This document shows, one piece after another, positions 13,099 to 16,590 of a stretch of DNA of 16,590 bases. The DNA is from JAFGQU01 sp964483625 (GTDB taxonomy: Bacteria > Omnitrophota > Gorgyraeia > Duberdicusellales > 4484-171): the NCBI GenBank assembly GCA_964483625.1, contig CAZABB010000038.1, forward strand, positions 1 through 16,590, given 5' to 3'. Position numbers and translations under genes: made by a program. Below the pieces are notes generated by a model. That model searched no databases. It was given only the letters and a program-made list of their open reading frames with translations, and had not been told where the DNA came from. The stretch's first letter is position 1, and every line of letters starts with the position of its first letter.

Positions 13099-14565
13099 AT
13101 GGCTGTTTCACCATTTTTCGGTATTGAAATCGGATTGCGGGCATTACAGGCGCATAAACTTTCGATGGAGGCGTTATCTCACAATGTGGCTAACGCCAAT
13201 ACTCCCGGCTATTCACGCCAGCAGGTAAATCTTACCGCCGCCGACCCCTATACCGTTCCCGGGTTTAACCGGGCGATCGGTGCCGGCCAGATCGGTTCCG
13301 GAGTCGAGATTGTCAGTATCGCTCGCGCCCATGACGACAGTTTGACCCGTCAGATACGGGATAATGTAAATCTTTTTGGAGAATACGAAACGCTTGAAAG
13401 TTTTTATCGGCGCATCGAAGCGACCTTTAACGAGCCGGGAGCGACGGGATTAAGCCAGTTGATGGACGACTTTTATAACGCGTGGCGCGAACTGGCGACG
13501 TCTCCCGAAAGCAGTGCGGCGCGCGCTCTGGTCCAGCAGAAAGCCAAGTCATTGACGGATTATTTCAACCGGCTCGATAACGATCTCATCGAGATGCAGC
13601 AGGATGTAGACAATAATATCCGGTCGCTGACGACTGAAGTCAATACGCTCCTGCGCCAGCTGGGTGATACCAATGAGCTTCTTGCCGGTGTCGTCGCTCA
13701 GGGAGATAATCCCAATGACCTGCTTGACCGGCGTGATTACCTCCTGGAACAGTTAAGCAGTTTTGTCGATATTCAGGCGGTCGAACAATCGGATCTTACC
13801 GTCAATGTCTATATCAACGGAAGGGTCATGGTTCAGGACGATGTCGTTCATGAGATCGTCGTCCAGGACGATTCCACGAATAAATTTTACGCTCAGCTGA
13901 AAGTCGAAGGGGAAGAGACCGGCGCCGATCTCGTTATCAATAACGGCGAACTGAAGGCGCTGTTTGACATGCGTGACGACAGCACCATCGGCATCGCCGG
14001 GTATATCGATTCGCTGGATCAGCTTGCCTATAACCTGGCCGATGCGGTCAATACCGTCCATCGGGCCGGATACGGGTTAGACGGGGTCAGTAACAGGGAT
14101 TTCTTTATCGATGTGACGTCTTTTGGTGTTGCCGGGAGCGCGAGCCGTCTTGCCCTTTCGGTAAATATAACCGATCCGACCAACGGGCTGCGCAATATCG
14201 CCGCGGCGAGCCTGCTTGATCCGGTTACCGGTCTGCCGATGGTCCCCGGTGACGGCAGTAACGCGCTGGCTATCGCCCAGATACAGGATGATACCACGGT
14301 TATGAGCGGCCTGACGGCCAATCAGTTCTATGATACGATGATCTCACAGCTGGGTATTTATTCCCAGGAAGAGACAAAAAATAAGGAAAATCAGGAGTTT
14401 TTATTGAATCAGCTTCAGAATCTGCAGGACAGCGTCTCGGGGGTGAACCTGGATGAGGAGGCGGCGAAGATGATCACGTTCGAGAATGCCTATAACGCCG
14501 CATCTCAGGTGATCAGGATCATGGATAATGCGATTCAGACGCTGATCGAGATGTTAGGGAACTAA
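13099..14565 (+). CDS. flgK: FlgK, hook-filament junction protein 1
   Basis: A structural axial protein exported through the flagellar type III apparatus and assembled as the first junction ring between hook and filament. The N-terminal signature is FFGIEIGLRALQAHKLSME followed by HNVANANTPGYSRQ, which pairs in a coiled coil with the conserved C-terminal TFENAYNAASQVIRIMDN. The middle carries long helices at about 90-210 and a beta-rich variable domain after 240. At 488 residues it is within the family's usual 450-650. AAGGGAG at 13086-13092 gives a good ribosome site inside the end of the previous gene. No cysteines are visible, as is usual in axial proteins. Confidence 0.95.
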   Translation: MAVSPFFGIEIGLRALQAHKLSMEALSHNVANANTPGYSRQQVNLTAADPYTVPGFNRAIGAGQIGSGVEIVSIARAHDDSLTRQIRDNVNLFGEYETLESFYRRIEATFNEPGATGLSQLMDDFYNAWRELATSPESSAARALVQQKAKSLTDYFNRLDNDLIEMQQDVDNNIRSLTTEVNTLLRQLGDTNELLAGVVAQGDNPNDLLDRRDYLLEQLSSFVDIQAVEQSDLTVNVYINGRVMVQDDVVHEIVVQDDSTNKFYAQLKVEGEETGADLVINNGELKALFDMRDDSTIGIAGYIDSLDQLAYNLADAVNTVHRAGYGLDGVSNRDFFIDVTSFGVAGSASRLALSVNITDPTNGLRNIAAASLLDPVTGLPMVPGDGSNALAIAQIQDDTTVMSGLTANQFYDTMISQLGIYSQEETKNKENQEFLLNQLQNLQDSVSGVNLDEEAAKMITFENAYNAASQVIRIMDNAIQTLIEMLGN

Positions 14566-14593
14566 GACAAAAAAATAAAAAGGAGAACGATAT

Positions 14594-15550
14594 ATGCGTA
14601 TCACGACATCGGGTCTATTAAGGACTTCGCTGTTCAATATTCAGAAACATTTTGAGCGCCTGGCGTTGAATCAGGAACAGCTGGCTTCGGGTATCCGGGT
14701 TAAAATTCCCTCCGACGACCCGATCGCCACGCAAAGGATCTTACGTTGGCGGAAAGTGCAGGATAATCTCGAGCAGCACCAGCGTAATATCAGTACTTCG
14801 CAGATCTGGCTGAATACGACCGAAACGGTGATCGGTTCGATCCAGAGCATGACGGAGCGCACGTATGAATTGGCGTTGACGGCTTCCAATGCGCTTATTC
14901 CGCAGAGCGTCCGCCAGACCTATGCCGAAGACGTCGATACGATTCTTGAAGAGATCGTACGATTATCCAATCAGGTCATCGACGATTTCTATCTGCTCGG
15001 CGGGCACCAGACCGATACGCCTCCGTTTACGCCCAATCGGAATGTCAACGGGACCATTATCAGCGTGGATTATAACGGCAACGGCGGCCAGCGTGACGTC
15101 GAATTAAGCCCGCAGACGACGATGACGATCAATCTTCTGGGCAGTAACGATCGTGATGACGACGGGGTCGCCGACGATAATATCCCGGCGGTATTGCGTG
15201 ACGCCAATTTAGGCATAGACGTTTTCGATACATTGATCAATCTGCGTGACGATATGATCGCCGGTAATGTAAACAACATCCTCAATACGCATCTGCCGGA
15301 TCTGGAAACGGCTCTGGATAATCTGGCGCTCCATCGCTCCGAAGTGGGATTGAAGCTGGAATCCATCGATCTTATCAGCGATATCCTTTCGCAGGAGGCG
15401 CTCGATGTCAGCGTCGACATTCAGCAGAACGAGGAAGCTGATTTTGCCCAGGTCGTCTCCAACATCAGTTATGAACAGACGATCTATCAGGCGGCGAACG
15501 TTTCGACCAGCCGTCTGATCCAGGGGTCGTTGTTTGACTTTTTACAGTAA
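14594..15550 (+). CDS. flgL: FlgL, hook-filament junction protein 3
   Basis: A flagellin-like axial protein forming the second junction ring between FlgK and the filament. The N-terminus (MRITTSGLLRTSLFNIQKH, LASGIRVKIPSDDPIATQRIL) and the C-terminus (SNISYEQTIYQAANVSTSRLIQGSLFDFLQ region) are the flagellin-type D0/D1 helices. 318 residues is normal. In the variable domain residues 186-195 read DRDDDGVADD, the D-x-D-x-D-G-x-x-D-D pattern of calcium-binding thrombospondin type 3 or EF-hand-like loops, which I do not expect in FlgL. AGGAG at 14581-14585 precedes the ATG, and the gene lies 28 bases after flgK in the same operon. Confidence 0.93.
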   Translation: MRITTSGLLRTSLFNIQKHFERLALNQEQLASGIRVKIPSDDPIATQRILRWRKVQDNLEQHQRNISTSQIWLNTTETVIGSIQSMTERTYELALTASNALIPQSVRQTYAEDVDTILEEIVRLSNQVIDDFYLLGGHQTDTPPFTPNRNVNGTIISVDYNGNGGQRDVELSPQTTMTINLLGSNDRDDDGVADDNIPAVLRDANLGIDVFDTLINLRDDMIAGNVNNILNTHLPDLETALDNLALHRSEVGLKLESIDLISDILSQEALDVSVDIQQNEEADFAQVVSNISYEQTIYQAANVSTSRLIQGSLFDFLQ

Positions 15551-15582
15551 GATAGTGTATACATTCTAAGGAGGAGAGATAC

Positions 15583-16026
15583 ATGAGCGAAGTAAAAAAC
15601 GTTGACTACCAGATTCTGGACCTGAAAGCGGAGAATATCTTCACGTTCTCGGAAGGAATTCCGGGGTTCGAAAAGGTGCAGAAGTTTGCGATCCTTACCA
15701 ACCCGGAAGAAGCCCCTTTCGGGCGGTTGACCGCGGTCGATCACGATCTCTGTTTTATCGTGATCAACCCCTGGGCGATATTTCCCGAATACAAGGCGGA
15801 TATCGACGAGGAAGACCTGAAGAAAATCGGCTCGCCGGGGGAAGAACAGATCCTGATTCTGGCTATTGTAACGATTCCGCAGGATAATCCTCAAGCGGCG
15901 ACGATGAACCTTGCCGCTCCGTTGATTATCAATACCGCCAAGGGCGTGGGGCGGCAGGTGATCCTGAATAATTACCAGGAGCAGTCGTCCAAATATAAAC
16001 TGTGGCGGGATGACGCAGAAAAGTAG
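15583..16026 (+). CDS. fliW: FliW, flagellar assembly factor and CsrA antagonist
   Basis: A 147-residue protein of the FliW family, which binds both flagellin and CsrA. When flagellin is used up by filament growth, freed FliW sequesters CsrA and relieves repression of flagellin translation. Family marks are FSEGIPGFE at about residues 22-30, PFGRLTAVD, FIVINPWAIFPEY, IVTIP, and the C-terminal MNLAAPLIINTAKGVGRQVIL. AAGGAGG at 15568-15574 with eight bases to the ATG is a strong site. It precedes csrA and the flagellin start, the arrangement used in Bacillus and several other flagellates, so the same three-way switch is expected. Confidence 0.93.
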   Translation: MSEVKNVDYQILDLKAENIFTFSEGIPGFEKVQKFAILTNPEEAPFGRLTAVDHDLCFIVINPWAIFPEYKADIDEEDLKKIGSPGEEQILILAIVTIPQDNPQAATMNLAAPLIINTAKGVGRQVILNNYQEQSSKYKLWRDDAEK

Positions 16027-16119
16027 ATTCTGTACAGCCTCGAGCCGGGGCGGTTCTTTGATCCGGAAATACGCAGAACGGATCCGATGAGCCCGGAACG
16101 GAATCTGTATGTAGCGCCC

Positions 16120-16137
16120 AGGGGCATACGTGCCCCT
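16120..16137 (+). other. stable hairpin with UACG tetraloop between fliW and csrA
   Basis: AGGGGCA and TGCCCCT form a perfect seven-pair stem closed by TACG, a UNCG-class tetraloop. An AT-rich stretch follows but no continuous T-run, so termination is possible but weak. It may mark the end of the flgK-flgL-fliW transcript upstream of the csrA promoter. The rest of 16027-16119 holds a loose GATCCG/CGGATC inverted pair and nothing else I recognise. Confidence 0.45.
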
Positions 16138-16177
16138 ATATATTGTGATATTTTCTACTTTTACCGGAAATAATATC

Positions 16178-16205
16178 TAAAGTTTTTTTGAAAATACGTC
16201 GATAA
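16178..16205 (+). promoter_or_regulatory. sigma-28 promoter of csrA (and probably flagellin)
   Basis: TAAAGTTT at 16178-16185 and GTCGATAA at 16198-16205 match the FliA boxes with a 12-base spacer, one longer than the other two promoters here. The start of csrA is 24 bases downstream. No separate FliA site is seen between csrA and the flagellin gene. Confidence 0.82.
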
Positions 16206-16229
16206 TAATAATGGAGCCAAGGAGGGGCT

Positions 16230-16490
16230 ATGCTGGTACTGACACGGAAGTTGGATGAATCGATTATTATTGGGGAGAACATTGAAATCAAGGTTCTGGA
16301 AGTAAGAGGCGAACAGGTTCGGCTGGGGATCGTTGCCCCCCGTTCTATCACTGTTCACCGTAAAGAGCTCTATGACAAGATAAAAAGCATCAATGTCGAA
16401 TCGGTAAAAACCAAAGCCGATAAAATAACAGTTCCTCTTAAACCCAGGGAAGGAGGTGAGACGCAGGAGCAGAAAACCGAAGAAACCTGA
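16230..16490 (+). CDS. csrA: CsrA, post-transcriptional regulator of flagellin
   Basis: A small RNA-binding dimer that blocks translation by covering ribosome sites containing GGA. MLVLTRKLDESIIIG opens the protein, with L4 and R6 in the first RNA-contact strand. VRLGIVAP then IxVHRxE at about 30-46 places the key arginine at R44. At 86 residues it is longer than the 61-75 usual, with a hydrophilic tail rich in lysine, glutamate and threonine. The ribosome site AAGGAGGGG at 16219-16227 carries a GGA core, and ATGGAG lies just upstream, so autoregulation is possible. It sits between FliW and a flagellin start, and its promoter is sigma-28 type, tying its supply to late flagellar expression. 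Confidence 0.95.
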   Translation: MLVLTRKLDESIIIGENIEIKVLEVRGEQVRLGIVAPRSITVHRKELYDKIKSINVESVKTKADKITVPLKPREGGETQEQKTEET

Positions 16491-16512
16491 GGAACGAAGG
16501 AATAGATTGAAA

Positions 16513-16522
16513 ACAAGGATGT
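16513..16522 (+). promoter_or_regulatory. predicted CsrA site 1 in the flagellin leader
   Basis: ACAAGGATGT is an exact match to the core of the CsrA consensus (ACARGGAUGU). It lies 30 bases before the flagellin start and 25 bases, GGA to GGA, before the second site, within the range that one CsrA dimer can bridge. Confidence 0.7.
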
Positions 16523-16537
16523 AACGAAAAAGATCAC

Positions 16538-16547
16538 ACAAGGAGGT
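16538..16547 (+). promoter_or_regulatory. predicted CsrA site 2 overlapping the flagellin ribosome site
   Basis: ACAAGGAGGT matches the CsrA consensus except for one base and includes the Shine-Dalgarno AAGGAGG (16540-16546) for the ATG at 16552. Binding here would block ribosomes, as in the Bacillus hag leader. Confidence 0.72.
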
Positions 16548-16551
16548 AACT

Positions 16552-16590
16552 ATGCCAATGTATGTGTTAAACAACATCCCATCAATGCGC
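16552..16590 (+). CDS. flagellin, N-terminal fragment cut by the window end
   Basis: Thirteen codons are present: MPMYVLNNIPSMR. The VLNNIPSM pattern fits the INxNIxSL start of the flagellin D0 helix, and position after FliW and CsrA with tandem CsrA sites supports a flagellin. ATG 16558 (MYVLNN) is an alternative start at 11 bases from the ribosome site. The gene runs off the window, so nothing can be said about the glycosylated central domain that the upstream enzymes presumably serve. Confidence 0.75.
   Translation, partial: MPMYVLNNIPSMR

Noticed and set aside
16449..16456. Strong AAGGAGGT inside the end of csrA as a ribosome site for a hidden small ORF
   Set aside because: No start codon lies at workable spacing, and the codons encode the csrA tail in frame.

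Overview
This window reads as a flagellar and flagellin-glycosylation locus of a motile bacterium. All genes lie on the + strand and there are no rRNA, tRNA or CRISPR features. Flanking flagellar genes (FlgM, FlgK, FlgL, FliW, CsrA and the first codons of a flagellin) enclose a long block of sugar-nucleotide genes. Moderate GC content, Shine-Dalgarno-led genes and one TTG start fit many bacteria. The FliW-CsrA pair together with unusual intergenic arrays is compatible with a deep-branching uncultured lineage (for example Omnitrophota or another PVC/candidate-phylum group). I cannot fix the taxonomy from this sequence.

Layout. 1-562: the tail of an unknown ORF, a near-perfect sigma-28 promoter, and flgM. 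690-12724: a glycosylation block containing a B12-binding radical SAM enzyme, CMP-nonulosonate synthetase (NeuA/LegF), nonulosonate synthase (NeuB/LegI), a nucleotide-sugar 6-dehydrogenase, a LegB-like SDR epimerase/dehydratase, a LegC-like aminotransferase, a NeuD/LegH acetyltransferase, a NeuC/LegG hydrolysing 2-epimerase, a PtmE-like CBS-nucleotidyltransferase, and a SAM methyltransferase. 12821-16590: a second sigma-28 promoter, a 76-aa FlgM-like protein, flgK, flgL, fliW, a third sigma-28 promoter, csrA, two predicted CsrA sites, and the start of a flagellin gene.

How it works together. The Neu/Leg/PtmE genes make up the core set for a CMP-activated legionaminic-type nine-carbon sugar, the kind attached to flagellin in Campylobacter. 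The radical SAM enzyme, the methyltransferase and the dehydrogenase are not part of that core and suggest a further modified sugar or additional glycans. No glycosyltransferase (Maf/PseE type) is present in the window. The late flagellar genes appear to be under sigma-28, FlgM and FliW-CsrA control.

Most unusual signal. Six of the gaps between glycosylation genes (2216-2303, 3045-3146, 5753-5900, 6915-7008, 8113-8190, 8920-9026) are filled nearly stop-to-start by elements of one architecture. Each has a left and a right arm in inverted orientation, and in most of them at least one arm is a degenerate tandem array with a 7- or 8-bp period. Three unrelated unit sequences are used (GTCACAC/GTGTGTC, ATCCGAA, ACGGGNNN). 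Some carry GC-rich hairpins inside. The gap at 10211-10438 instead holds a hairpin and a 117-bp MITE-like element with about 19-bp terminal inverted repeats. None of these occurs in the flagellar half. No gene-free stretch exceeds 300 bases.
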